Shown here: in pieces, positions 24,258 through 33,411 of the stretch
How positions within the stretch are numbered: position 1 is the first letter of the stretch
Layout of the letters: the number at the start of each line of letters is the position of its first letter
Source: Marinobacterium mangrovicola
Lineage (GTDB): Bacteria > Pseudomonadota > Gammaproteobacteria > Pseudomonadales > Balneatricaceae
Direction of reading: 5' to 3'
Assembly (NCBI RefSeq): GCF_004339595.1
Contig: NZ_SMFU01000007.1
Span: forward strand, 1,605,695 to 1,669,694
Length of the DNA stretch: 64,000 nt
Made by a program: the position numbers and the translations under genes
Notes under the pieces: generated by a model
Told to the model about the DNA's origin: nothing
Seen by the model: only the letters and a program-made list of their open reading frames with translations
Database searches by the model: none

Positions 24258-26549
24258 ATGCATCATCCCCTCAGTACGCTAACCTCGCTGGTCGAGCAGA
24301 TCGCGCGTACCCAAGACCCCACGGCAATGATGTCCACCATCGTGCAGCGACTCAGTGAGCTGCTCAATGTGGAAGTCTGCAGCATCTATCTGTGCACTCC
24401 AGAACGCGATTCATTGATCCTCGCGGCGACTCAGGGGCTTTCCCCAACCGCCGTTGGCCATGTGCAACTGGCGGTCAACGAAGGCCTGGTGGGTAACATC
24501 GCCGGCAGTCTGAGCGCGGTCAACCTGGCTGACGCGCCATCCGATGACCGTTTCGTCTATATCCCTGAAACCCACGAGATGCCCTACCACCGCTTCCTCG
24601 GTGTCCCGCTTCTGCACCTGCGTAAACTGGTAGGCGTGCTCGTCATTCAGGGTCACCAGCGCGAACCGTTCAGCGAAGAAGATGAAGCCTTCCTGATTAC
24701 TGTCGCCTCACAGCTCGGCAGCACCCTCTACCAGCTGCATCGCGATGGTGAGTGGATGTCCGACGTTCAGGATGCATCCCCCTTCCGCCGCTACCGCGGC
24801 GTCAAAGGCGCTCCCGGCGTAGGATGCGGGCGCCTCTGGCTGGTTCATCCGCAGCTCTCCCTGAGCGATATCAAGCCGTCGATGACCAGCAACCCGGCGC
24901 AGCAGAAAAGCGACTTTATTGACGCATTGGACTCCGTCAAGGAGGAGCTGGAATCCGGCTCAGGACGCCTCGGTAAACATCTGCCCTCAGATGTGAGCGC
25001 CCTGTTCCATGTTTACAAACTGATGCTGCAAAGCCCCGAACTGAGCGATGGCGTCAAAAGCCTGATCAGCGAAGGCGCCTCGGCGGAATGGGCACTTAAG
25101 CAGACCATCGACACCATGGCCTCCATGTTCGAGAAGTCGGACGACCCTTACATGAAGGCGCGCAGTGAAGATATCTACAATATCGGTCAGCGCATCCTCA
25201 ACCAGCTGCTGGAACGAGATCAGCAGGTACTTGAAGCCCCGGATGAGCCGCTGATACTTGGCGGCGAGCTGATCAGCATTGCCGACCTGGCCGCTTTCCC
25301 GCAGGAGCGTATTCAAGGCCTGGTCTGCACCTCGGGATCGACACTTTCGCACACCGCCATCGTTGCAAACGCTCTGGGCATTCCAGCCGTCATGGGCGTT
25401 GAAGGGGTCGAGCTGGAACAGAACCGCGGCGCCAAGGTGATTGTCGACGGTAACCGCGCCGAATGCATTATCAATCCGCCCCAGGCACTACTGGGTGAAT
25501 ACAAGCGAATGATCGACCAGGAGAACCGCGTAATGCGGGACCTGGAACGCTTGCGCAACATGCCCGCGGAAACGCTGGATAACGTCCAGATACAGCTGCT
25601 GACCAACACCGGTCTGCTGGCAGATGCCACTCCAGGCCTGGAGCGCGGCGCCCAGGGCGTCGGCCTGTACCGTTCGGAAATTCCGTTCATGGTACATGAC
25701 AGCTTCCCTACCGAGCAGGAGCAGTACCGCATCTACCGCAATGTGCTTAAAGCTTATTCGCCTTTGCCGGTATCGATGCGCACCCTGGATATTGGCGGTG
25801 ACAAACAGCTGCCCTATTTTGAGATCAACGAAAGCAACCCGTATCTTGGCTGGCGCGGCATCCGGTTTACGCTCGATAACACCCAGCTGCTGGTGACTCA
25901 GGTGCGAGCCATGCTGCGCGCTCATGCGGAGTGCGGCAACCTGAAAGTTCTGGTGCCGATGATCAGCCGTGTGGATGAGATCATCGCCGTCCGCGAGATA
26001 CTTGAGAAAGCCTCTGAAGCACTTAAACGCGATGGTATTGAGGTACCGAGACCTCAGGTCGGCATGATGATCGAGGTGCCCTCGGCGATGCTGCTGCTGC
26101 CGAAGCTTGCGCCACATATCGATTTTGTTTCCGTGGGCTCCAACGACCTCACCCAGTATCTGCTGGCAGTGGATCGTAACAACCCGCGTGTATCCAACCT
26201 GTTCGACAACATGCACCCGGCCATGCTGGTCGCCCTGGAACAGATACTCGACACCTGCCGACGCCTGGGTCTTCCCGCCTCGCTCTGCGGCGAAATGGCA
26301 TCAGACCCGGTCGCGGTGCTAATGCTGATTGCGATCGGCTATGACACACTAAGCCTGAGCGCCTACAACATCCCGAAGATCAAACTGCTGATCCGCTCCG
26401 TGCGCCGCGCGGACCTGCTACCACTGCTGGACAAAGCCCGCGACTGCACCGATGAAAGTCAGATACGCGCACTTTTCGAACCCGTACTGGTAAATCTGGG
26501 ATGGTCTGCCGATGGTCGCCAGCCGCCGCAGGACTCGAGCGCCGCCTGA
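24258..26549 (+). CDS. ptsP: PTS-Ntr enzyme I (phosphoenolpyruvate-protein phosphotransferase)
   Basis: A 763-residue enzyme: GAF sensor domain (~1-165), then the complete enzyme I. The phospho-accepting histidine is H365 in GSTLSHTAIVANALG, and the C-terminal PEP-binding barrel carries GVGLYRSEIPFM and VSVGSNDLTQYLLAVDRNN. It passes phosphate from PEP to NPr and EIIA-Ntr, a regulatory relay responding to nitrogen through glutamine binding to GAF. In many relatives rppH lies just upstream; here a divergent GGDEF-EAL gene does. It is single-gene and followed by a hairpin-rich 414-base gap. Confidence 0.95.
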   Translation: MHHPLSTLTSLVEQIARTQDPTAMMSTIVQRLSELLNVEVCSIYLCTPERDSLILAATQGLSPTAVGHVQLAVNEGLVGNIAGSLSAVNLADAPSDDRFVYIPETHEMPYHRFLGVPLLHLRKLVGVLVIQGHQREPFSEEDEAFLITVASQLGSTLYQLHRDGEWMSDVQDASPFRRYRGVKGAPGVGCGRLWLVHPQLSLSDIKPSMTSNPAQQKSDFIDALDSVKEELESGSGRLGKHLPSDVSALFHVYKLMLQSPELSDGVKSLISEGASAEWALKQTIDTMASMFEKSDDPYMKARSEDIYNIGQRILNQLLERDQQVLEAPDEPLILGGELISIADLAAFPQERIQGLVCTSGSTLSHTAIVANALGIPAVMGVEGVELEQNRGAKVIVDGNRAECIINPPQALLGEYKRMIDQENRVMRDLERLRNMPAETLDNVQIQLLTNTGLLADATPGLERGAQGVGLYRSEIPFMVHDSFPTEQEQYRIYRNVLKAYSPLPVSMRTLDIGGDKQLPYFEINESNPYLGWRGIRFTLDNTQLLVTQVRAMLRAHAECGNLKVLVPMISRVDEIIAVREILEKASEALKRDGIEVPRPQVGMMIEVPSAMLLLPKLAPHIDFVSVGSNDLTQYLLAVDRNNPRVSNLFDNMHPAMLVALEQILDTCRRLGLPASLCGEMASDPVAVLMLIAIGYDTLSLSAYNIPKIKLLIRSVRRADLLPLLDKARDCTDESQIRALFEPVLVNLGWSADGRQPPQDSSAA

Positions 26550-26963
26550 CACCAGCCCAGCGAAAAAGCGAGCGCTGCCCGCCTGCCGCCCTGGAGCTGG
26601 AGGCGGCAAACGAAGAGCGATCAGCCAGAAAAGAAAAAGGGTCGCTACAAGCGACCCTTAAAGATGAAAATATGAAGAAAATTTGTGTGGGCTGTGTATC
26701 CGTCAACCCGGCGTCGTAAAAAGTGACGCCTGTAAAGTCCTGACCGCCTGATGACAGCTCTGCTCCGGTACAGATACTATCGATACGGACGTTCAGTTAA
26801 CCAAAACCGACATGAACCGAAGCTGAACAGTTTCCTTAACAAGATTAAGCTAACTATTATCTTCGGTTCAGCTCAGCCCCTCAGGGGTCGAACGCGAACT
26901 AAAGCGTGCTAGAATAGCTACAAAGTTTCCCCCAGCATAAACCCGTTTGCGGAACAGGTTGTT
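26550..26963. other. Hairpin-rich intergenic region between ptsP and the tandem receiver gene
   Basis: A 414-base gap between two plus-strand genes. Inverted repeats seen: TGCCGCC/GGCGGCA (26584-26608), AAGGGTCGC/GCGACCCTT (26637-26659), GGCGTC/GACGCC (26710-26730), GTTCAG/CTGAAC (26791-26828) and TGAACCGAAG/CTTCGGTTCA (26813-26870), with a nested CTTAA/TTAAG. The second has its T-run only on the minus strand. No protein gene is credible. The last two elements could be the leader of the next gene or part of a small RNA. Confidence 0.55.
26628..26659 (-). terminator. Minus-oriented intrinsic terminator without an obvious gene
   Basis: A perfect 9-bp stem with 5-base loop (26637-26659). On the minus strand the stem is followed by TTTCTTTTC; on the plus strand by AAAGATG. 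By sequence it stops a minus-strand transcript, yet no annotated minus-strand gene lies between it and 27788. Confidence 0.6.
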
Positions 26964-27761
26964 ATGAGATTAAACGAGCTTCTGGTTCAGGTGATCGAGC
27001 CCTCGCGAGTCCAACGCCACATCATCGTCGATGCGTTGCGCCAGCTGGGTATAGAGCAGATCGAAACTTTCGATTCAGCAGCACCCGCTCTAAGCCGCAT
27101 GGGAATCATGAAACCGGATATCGTGATGTCTTCCATGCACCTGCCGGATATTACCGGCACCGAGCTGGTGACCCGAATGCGCCAGCAACCGGAGCTTTCC
27201 GAGATCACTTTTCTGTTGGTTTCCTCAGAAACACACTACCGATACCTGGAGCCAATCCGCCAGGCCGGCGCCATTGCCATTCTGCCAAAACCGTTCAGCC
27301 GCAATGATCTGATGCGTGCACTACAAAGCACCATGCACTACATCGGCGACAAAATGCGGGAAGAGGAAGATGAGTTTTTCGAGGATATGAGTGTACTGGT
27401 CGTAGACGACAGCGGCATGTCGCGTAAATTCGTACACCAGATTCTCAAATCTGCCGGCATCGAAAATGTGGTCGAGGCCAAGGACGGCGCCGAAGCGCTG
27501 AAATATCTGGAAGAGCGCATGTTTGACCTGATCATTTCAGACTACAACATGCCCAATATCGACGGTCTTGAGCTGGTCGAACATATCCGCAACTACAGCT
27601 CCCAGCCGACCGTACCGGTGATGATGATCACCTCAGAACAGAACGAAAACCGCCTGGCGGCGATCCAGAACGCTGGCGTTTCGGCACTCTGCTCCAAACC
27701 GCTATCCTACGACATGATGAAGCAGCTGATTCAGCAGCTGGTGGCTGACCGCGACCTTTGA
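26964..27761 (+). CDS. Tandem receiver-domain response regulator, first receiver degenerate
   Basis: A 265-residue protein made of two CheY-like receivers with no output domain. Receiver 1 (~1-125) lacks the phospho-acceptor: the Asp position is Ser57 (PDIVMSSMHLPD), and the acidic pair is Glu-Pro. It keeps the late Ser and Lys, so it folds but should not be phosphorylated. Receiver 2 (~142-265) is complete: D149/D150, acceptor D194 in ISDYNMPNIDG, and K in CSKPLS. It probably acts in a phosphorelay or by protein contact, perhaps for chemotaxis, since the convergent neighbour is a chemoreceptor. It ends at a hairpin shared with that gene. Confidence 0.88.
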   Translation: MRLNELLVQVIEPSRVQRHIIVDALRQLGIEQIETFDSAAPALSRMGIMKPDIVMSSMHLPDITGTELVTRMRQQPELSEITFLLVSSETHYRYLEPIRQAGAIAILPKPFSRNDLMRALQSTMHYIGDKMREEEDEFFEDMSVLVVDDSGMSRKFVHQILKSAGIENVVEAKDGAEALKYLEERMFDLIISDYNMPNIDGLELVEHIRNYSSQPTVPVMMITSEQNENRLAAIQNAGVSALCSKPLSYDMMKQLIQQLVADRDL

Positions 27762-27779
27762 CAGCCACCACACACATCA

Positions 27780-27800
27780 GGGGCTGATCAAGCCCCTTTC
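27780..27800. terminator. Shared terminator between receiver and chemoreceptor genes
   Basis: AGGGGCT (27780-27786) pairs with AGCCCCT (27792-27798) over a 5-base loop, followed by TTT on the plus side and overlapping the chemoreceptor stop codon. It is positioned to stop both convergent transcripts. Confidence 0.55.
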
Positions 27801-29605
27801 CCATCGCCCTTTACTTCGCCGTCACCGTCCAGCAAACACTCTGGGTTAAAGCCCATAATCAACGCCCCCCAATGGCGACCATTCAGATAAAGCGGAATGG
27901 AAAGATCATTGAGCACCTCACCGGTATCGCGAACAAACGTCTGCAGCAGGAACGGAGAGGTATGACTGGCACGTCGTTTCTCCGCGCGATTACCGGCAAA
28001 AATCCGCATATGACGGCTTTTCAGATTATCAACGGCAAAATCGCCGGTCATCGGGTTGGATACCTTGGTGTGATGGGCCGCAGCGTAACCATTGGTATCC
28101 ACCGCGATGGCATAGATAAACTCGGGACGCTCCTCAATGAAGCGATCGAACAGCGCCCGCATCACCGGTTCGTAAGCGCCGCTGTATTTAGTCTCAAACT
28201 TCTCCGGCTTCTGACCATCATTCAGTCGGCGGTAGTTGCGATCAAACAGATCAAGCCCTTTGCCCTGAAGTGTCTGCAGCGCCTCTTCGGTGCGCTTCGC
28301 CCACTCGGCCCCGGTCAGCAACATATCCTCAAAGCCGCCAAAGCCGATAATGAAGCTTGAAAGCAGCTCCTGGGTCTCCTCTGTGGAGAGCTCGAGCTGC
28401 CGAGAGTACTCCCTCGATTCACCCATTTCTGACTTGATCGCCGTGGACAGATCGGTAATCTGCGCCACGTGCTCGTGCGATTCCTTGTTGGTGTAAGAGA
28501 GCTCATCGATAGCACTGCTGATACCGGCCAGTTGAGCATTGACGACATCAAAATCATTCACCAGTTTCTGGAATTGGGTACTGGTGTCGCCAATAAAGGC
28601 TTCAGTCTCTTCAATCCCCCGAAGGATGTCATCCGCACTCTTGCGAGTATCACCGACCAGTTTCGCCATCTGGCCGATATTACTCTCAATCTCAGTGGTC
28701 GCCTGACTCACCTTTTGCGACAGGTTGCGCACCTCATCCGCCACCACCGAGAAGCCCCGCCCCGCATCCCCGGCGCGCGCTGCCTCGATGGACGCATTCA
28801 GTGCCAGCAGGTTGGTCTGCTCCGAAAACTCCTGCACCATACCCAGGATATGAGTGATGTTCTTTGAGTTCTCCTGCAGCTGCTCCACCGTTCCCTGGAA
28901 GCGGGTCACCAGCTCACGCGTCGAAGCCACCTGCTGGGAGACGCGCTGCAGCTCCTCATTGGATGAGCGCACCTCCTCCATATTAGTGCTGTTCTGTTCA
29001 TTGATATTGAGCGTGGTGCCGGCGATCTCATCAATCGCCTGGGTCGCTTCACTGGAGGACTGAAATACCTGCTGCGCCTGGGATTCCTGGATTTCGGCGG
29101 AATCATGCGCCTGAAGAATCACTTTCTGTAACCGGGTGGCGCTCACAGACACATTGACAGAACGACGCCGGGTTTCAGCAATAATCCGCTTCAGGTTGGC
29201 AGAGAACTCGTTATAGGCCTGCGCCATTTCCGAGATCTCATCAAAGGTATAAGCAGGCAGTGTGGCCGAGATATCGCCGCCGCGGTCCTTGATCCCATGC
29301 AACACACGTGTGATTGCACTGACCGGCCGCAGGAACAGGTGGCGCATAAAAAAGATGGTGCCAACTCCGGCAACCAACGCAAATGCAACGGTCACCAGCG
29401 CAAAGAGAGAAAAGTCATCCAGAATCGCGTTTAACGCCGCTGCTTCTGCCCCCAGGGCATTCAGCTCTGAACGCACCTCTCCAACATAGTGCATACCCAG
29501 CAGCACCATGGCGAGATGCGGTAGCAGCAGGAACACCACGTTCCCGACGATCTTCTTAGTGAGGGAGTTAAAAAATCTACGCTCTATCGCGGCATACAGA
29601 CCCAT
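27788..29605 (-). CDS. Methyl-accepting chemoreceptor with C-terminal sensor domain
   Basis: A 605-residue receptor. Two membrane helices near the N-terminus ([19 protein letters not shown] and [19 protein letters not shown]) are separated by only ~30 residues, so no periplasmic ligand domain exists. HAMP follows, then the signalling tip [20 protein letters not shown]. After the coiled coil comes a C-terminal ~150-residue domain ending [19 protein letters not shown], with [14 protein letters not shown]. This resembles the cytoplasmic PAS/Cache-like sensors placed after the signalling domain in some receptors. Ligand unknown, probably intracellular. The start is ATG 29605, since the upstream TTG is placed directly on the AAAAGG site. 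It is convergent with the tandem receiver gene. Confidence 0.9.
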   Translation of the reverse strand: MGLYAAIERRFFNSLTKKIVGNVVFLLLPHLAMVLLGMHYVGEVRSELNALGAEAAALNAILDDFSLFALVTVAFALVAGVGTIFFMRHLFLRPVSAITRVLHGIKDRGGDISATLPAYTFDEISEMAQAYNEFSANLKRIIAETRRRSVNVSVSATRLQKVILQAHDSAEIQESQAQQVFQSSSEATQAIDEIAGTTLNINEQNSTNMEEVRSSNEELQRVSQQVASTRELVTRFQGTVEQLQENSKNITHILGMVQEFSEQTNLLALNASIEAARAGDAGRGFSVVADEVRNLSQKVSQATTEIESNIGQMAKLVGDTRKSADDILRGIEETEAFIGDTSTQFQKLVNDFDVVNAQLAGISSAIDELSYTNKESHEHVAQITDLSTAIKSEMGESREYSRQLELSTEETQELLSSFIIGFGGFEDMLLTGAEWAKRTEEALQTLQGKGLDLFDRNYRRLNDGQKPEKFETKYSGAYEPVMRALFDRFIEERPEFIYAIAVDTNGYAAAHHTKVSNPMTGDFAVDNLKSRHMRIFAGNRAEKRRASHTSPFLLQTFVRDTGEVLNDLSIPLYLNGRHWGALIMGFNPECLLDGDGEVKGDGKGA

Positions 29606-29724
29606 AACCCAGCGCAACCTTTTTATTGTTATAGAGTGTTGTTTATGAATTACTTATTTAAAAACTGTATCGATTAACATACTGCTTACTTCAGACCCAG
29701 CTCACAACACGTCTAAAGTCGTAG

Positions 29725-30429
29725 TCACCATATCAAATAGGGGTAGGTTTCCGTCAGCAGGCGGCGTGATTCACGGTATTCCGGGCAGTGAGCCGACACC
29801 AGGCGCCAGAATGCACTGCTGTGATTCATCTCCTTAAGATGACACAGCTCATGAACAAGAATATATCGCTGCAGAGCCGGATCCAGATGCAAAATCCGCC
29901 AATTCAGCGTAATCACGCCCCGGGTATCACACTGACCCCATTTGCGCCGGTAGTTCTTGATCCGGACCGCGGAAGGCTTAAGACCAAGCTCCCTGCCCAG
30001 CGCCTGACACAGGGGCACAAGCCTTTGCTCGGCCTGTTGCGCCATCCATTGCTGCAACTGCTCACGCACCGCTTCAGATTCCGCCCGACGCACCCTGGCT
30101 GACAAACGAACCTCAATACGGTAATCATCAACCTCGACGCTGGACTGTCGCCCACGGGACCACTGCAGTTCGAGCTCCCTGCCGTTTACAAAAAAACGCC
30201 CACCCTGGCGGATATCTATGCCACGCTGCTCCAGCGCCTGGGTTTGACGCTGCAGACGCGGCAACACCCAATCGACCTTGCTACGAACCCAGTCATCGAT
30301 CCAGCACTCATCCGCCAGCGCTGGCACACGCACTTCAACCCGCCCTTTATCGATCATTAACGAGGCGGTTCGGCGTTTACGGCTACGGACGATTCGGTAG
30401 TCAAATGGCAGTTCGGTTTCGCTGTTCAC
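29725..30429 (-). CDS. YgjP-like zinc metallopeptidase (DUF45/WLM-related)
   Basis: A 234-residue protein with the conserved tail of the YgjP/DUF45 family: KNYRRKWGQCDTRGVITLNW, then the gluzincin motif LVHELCHLKEMNHSSAFW (HExxH plus a third ligand). The substrate is unknown; related WLM/SprT-like proteases act on DNA-protein adducts, but this branch is uncharacterised. The start is GTG at 30429, overlapping the TgpA stop (GTGA), which is better supported than a longer frame running into tgpA. It is the last gene of the moxR-DUF58-tgpA operon. Confidence 0.87.
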   Translation of the reverse strand: MNSETELPFDYRIVRSRKRRTASLMIDKGRVEVRVPALADECWIDDWVRSKVDWVLPRLQRQTQALEQRGIDIRQGGRFFVNGRELELQWSRGRQSSVEVDDYRIEVRLSARVRRAESEAVREQLQQWMAQQAEQRLVPLCQALGRELGLKPSAVRIKNYRRKWGQCDTRGVITLNWRILHLDPALQRYILVHELCHLKEMNHSSAFWRLVSAHCPEYRESRRLLTETYPYLIW

Positions 30430-32420
30430 GTCAGGCGTTTTTCCTTGGCCCTGCTGCTTTTCAGGGCACGGTAACAGGCCGCTATCGCTGCAAGCAATGC
30501 TTTCCTTGCATCCGGCCGGCCTGCATAGCGAACTGCTTCGTCGCACTTGGCCAGCGCACGCAATTCTCCCGCCATCGCTGGAAAGTGTGTCGACATGCGC
30601 TGGCTGAACGCCTGGATCGTCTCGTTACTCGCGCGTGGATGGCCGCGTTTTTGAAAATCGGCCAATAAACGCGCTAACGCCCGTTCCAGCGGATCGCGAG
30701 AGCGCTTGCGGCCACCCAGCTGAAGCCAGGCCACAACCCCCATCACCAACACAAACGGTATAAAGAACAGCAATCCCAGGCGAGCCAGATTGACCTCTCC
30801 GAGCAAACCTTTTAGCAATTCCATCTGCTGACCTTGGTAGTTCAGAACCCAGCGGTGCCAGCTAAAATTAAGCGCATCCAACTGGCGCTGGAAATCTGCC
30901 ATCCAGCCACTTCCAAACCGGAGGCGCGCCATTGGAGTATCGGACAGAAATGCAGGATCATCGGCAAACAGACGATCGGCCTGCTGACTAACCCTTTCCG
31001 GAGCCACCGCAGCCGTGGGATCGACTCGAATCCAGCCCCTGCCCTGCTGCCAATATTCAACCCAGGCGTGAGCATCATACTGGCGCACGGTAAGGTAGGC
31101 CTCATCTTCATTCCACTGCCCGCCCTGATAGCCGGCCACAACCCGCGACGGCACGCCGGCGGCGCGCAACAGGAAGGTCAGAGCGCCCGCGAAATGTCCA
31201 CAGAACCCCTGCCGGGAATCGAAAAGAAACCCATCCACGCGATAACCGGACAGCGCCGGTGGCGATAGCGTGTAGGAAAACTCGCGGTTAAATAGCGTGA
31301 AAGCACGGCGCACGAAGGTATCCGCATCACCACCGGTTTCCCGCCACCAGCGCTCGGCGAGCTCCCGGCTGCGCGGGTCGCTGTTTTCGCCGGGCAGTTG
31401 CAGGTATGCCTGACGGTCATATTCGGGCAGATCGGGCTGCAGCCGGTAATCCAACAGCGCGCTACTCTTATAGCTTATTCGCCGATCCACCGGCCTGTAT
31501 CTTAACGGTGCATTACCTTTGGTCAGAAAGCTTCCAGACGGCGCGGCTGAAGGCTGATCCAGGGCAACCAGCCAGGGGTTGTTTGAGGGCTCATAGACAA
31601 CCTCGTAAGCCAGGGGCTCGGAATCGCCAACCAGATCCACTTCCGCAAGCCGGAACTGCTCCCTGCGTGGCAGCCTTGTCCAGGTACGGCCATCGTAATG
31701 CCCATAGACCATGGAGCGCCAATAGCGCTGCTGGGGGGCGGGAACAGGACCCTCAAAAGTGGCTCGGAACGCAAGCTCATTGGAACGCGTCAATTGAGAG
31801 ATATCACCGGGAGCCATCCGGTCCGAGAGCCCGGAACGGGCAGCGTTCTGATTCAGAGGCACCGACCAGAGCGGCCCTATACGCGGAAAAATGATAAACA
31901 ACACCAGCATGAGCGGCAGTGCAAAGCCCACCAGCCGGAGCGATCTTTTCAGCGGTCTCAGCCAATCGTTGCGCAACGGATCCTGGTAGATACTATTCAG
32001 CGCGGCGACGATCAGTACCGTAGTCATTAACGAATACAGCGCCATCAGGATCGACTGATGGAATAGATACGCAGTGCCGGATACAAACAGCGAGACATAG
32101 AGCAGCACCAATGCATCGCGCCGGTGATAGATCTCTATCATCTTCAAAGCCAGGCCAGCGATCAGCAGCGCCACCGTTGCCCGCACCCCGGTTTCCCGGG
32201 TAAAGGTGAGCAGTAGCCCGCCGATAACCGCCATCACCAGCACCAGCTTCACACTCCAGTGCGGTAGTGACCAGCGACCACTATGAATCATCAGGCGAGT
32301 CGCCGGCGTTATGATGCACAACCCGATCAGCCAGAACGGCATCCAGGAAAGGTGCGGCACCAGGGTGGCGAAAAAGGCGGCCAGTTGCCAGATAACAGCG
32401 GCGCGGCTCAGTTGTTTCAT
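30426..32420 (-). CDS. tgpA: TgpA-type membrane transglutaminase
   Basis: A 664-residue inner-membrane protein. About five to six N-terminal helices are followed by a periplasmic transglutaminase-like domain, one further helix (FFIPFVLVMGVVAWLQL) and a C-terminal DUF4129-like part. The catalytic triad is evident: C407 (SRQGFCGHFAG), H451 (YDAHAWVEY) and D467 (IRVDPTAAV), nearly the same positions as in Pseudomonas TgpA. TgpA is reported essential there. The physiological substrate is unknown, possibly envelope proteins. The ATG at 32420 lies 7 bases past the DUF58 stop; a longer frame is not needed. It is translationally coupled to the metallopeptidase. Confidence 0.93.
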   Translation of the reverse strand: MKQLSRAAVIWQLAAFFATLVPHLSWMPFWLIGLCIITPATRLMIHSGRWSLPHWSVKLVLVMAVIGGLLLTFTRETGVRATVALLIAGLALKMIEIYHRRDALVLLYVSLFVSGTAYLFHQSILMALYSLMTTVLIVAALNSIYQDPLRNDWLRPLKRSLRLVGFALPLMLVLFIIFPRIGPLWSVPLNQNAARSGLSDRMAPGDISQLTRSNELAFRATFEGPVPAPQQRYWRSMVYGHYDGRTWTRLPRREQFRLAEVDLVGDSEPLAYEVVYEPSNNPWLVALDQPSAAPSGSFLTKGNAPLRYRPVDRRISYKSSALLDYRLQPDLPEYDRQAYLQLPGENSDPRSRELAERWWRETGGDADTFVRRAFTLFNREFSYTLSPPALSGYRVDGFLFDSRQGFCGHFAGALTFLLRAAGVPSRVVAGYQGGQWNEDEAYLTVRQYDAHAWVEYWQQGRGWIRVDPTAAVAPERVSQQADRLFADDPAFLSDTPMARLRFGSGWMADFQRQLDALNFSWHRWVLNYQGQQMELLKGLLGEVNLARLGLLFFIPFVLVMGVVAWLQLGGRKRSRDPLERALARLLADFQKRGHPRASNETIQAFSQRMSTHFPAMAGELRALAKCDEAVRYAGRPDARKALLAAIAACYRALKSSRAKEKRLT

Positions 32421-32427
32421 ATCCGTA

Positions 32428-33411
32428 TCATTCCTGGCTCTCGCGCCCGAACAGTGCCAACGCTTTAAGCACGCGCTGACGATGCGATTCACCGCTTCCC
32501 GGTGCCAGAATCAGTCCAGGCAAGCGCAGGCCATAAGGTTGCTCGCGTTGATGAAACTCCAGCGCCCAGAAACAGATGCCGGACAACTTCTCCTCCACAC
32601 TGCCGTTATGCCAGGTTACCCAGTCCAGCCAGATCTCTTCGCTGGCGGTACCCGCGTACTGCTTGAGGTGCAGACCCTGACCACGGGCATAAACCTTCCA
32701 GGCCACCTGATGCAGCGATCCACCCTTCTCATATCGCGCCAGCCCCTGAAAATCCTCTGGCCCACGGGACTTCACACCCGACACCTCGGCACCGCCGTCA
32801 CCTCCCGCCGGCGGCGGAGACGCACAGGAAACAGGTCGTGGGTAAACCAGGGTTTTCAGTCCGGTATCGATCCAGGTCCAGGCGCGAAACAGCCCCAGGG
32901 GGAAACGGGTTTCCACCAGCAGCGGCCCGGGATCTAACCAGCCTCGCTCTGGCGCATCGCAGGCCAGCTCCACCTGAGTCATCCGCTCTTCCGTTAGATC
33001 AAGCATCTGCGAGACACCACCGTCCCAGCAAAGACACAGCTGCTCATAATCGCGCTTGGGCGCCGCCGTCAGTTGCAACGTAAACCCGGCTTTGTCGCCA
33101 CGAAAACAGGGGCGACCTGCGAGCGCGCTCACCTGCAGTCCGGCCAGATTACCGTAGGTGTGAATGATCGAGATGACAAAGATACTGACCAGCAGAAACG
33201 TCAGCGCATAGGCCAGGTTATTCTCGTAGTTGATTCCGAGCAGAAGCAGCAGCACAAGCACAACACAAAAACCGGCACCCGCCCCGGTGGGCAGAATATA
33301 GATACGGTTTTGTGTCAGCGTGACCGTACGACGGCGCGGAAACCTCGACAAGCTCCAAGCACGTAGACGCCGGGCAAGAGAAACAGCGGGTTTACGATCA
33401 CCCCAGAACAT
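32428..33411 (-). CDS. DUF58 domain membrane protein
   Basis: A 327-residue protein with two adjacent N-terminal transmembrane helices (GAGFCVVLVLLLLLGI and TFLLVSIFVISII) and a C-terminal DUF58 region (GPEDFQGLARYEKGGSLHQVAWKVYAR). That signature is typical of the MoxR partner protein. DUF58 proteins are thought to work with MoxR chaperones in maturing envelope or metal-binding proteins. ATG 33411 follows an AGG site; it overlaps moxR by 14 bases. Order moxR-DUF58-tgpA matches Pseudomonas. Confidence 0.92.
   Translation of the reverse strand: MFWGDRKPAVSLARRLRAWSLSRFPRRRTVTLTQNRIYILPTGAGAGFCVVLVLLLLLGINYENNLAYALTFLLVSIFVISIIHTYGNLAGLQVSALAGRPCFRGDKAGFTLQLTAAPKRDYEQLCLCWDGGVSQMLDLTEERMTQVELACDAPERGWLDPGPLLVETRFPLGLFRAWTWIDTGLKTLVYPRPVSCASPPPAGGDGGAEVSGVKSRGPEDFQGLARYEKGGSLHQVAWKVYARGQGLHLKQYAGTASEEIWLDWVTWHNGSVEEKLSGICFWALEFHQREQPYGLRLPGLILAPGSGESHRQRVLKALALFGRESQE

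Noticed and set aside
25488..26216. A 242-codon minus-strand frame inside ptsP
   Set aside because: Antisense to the conserved PEP-binding domain.
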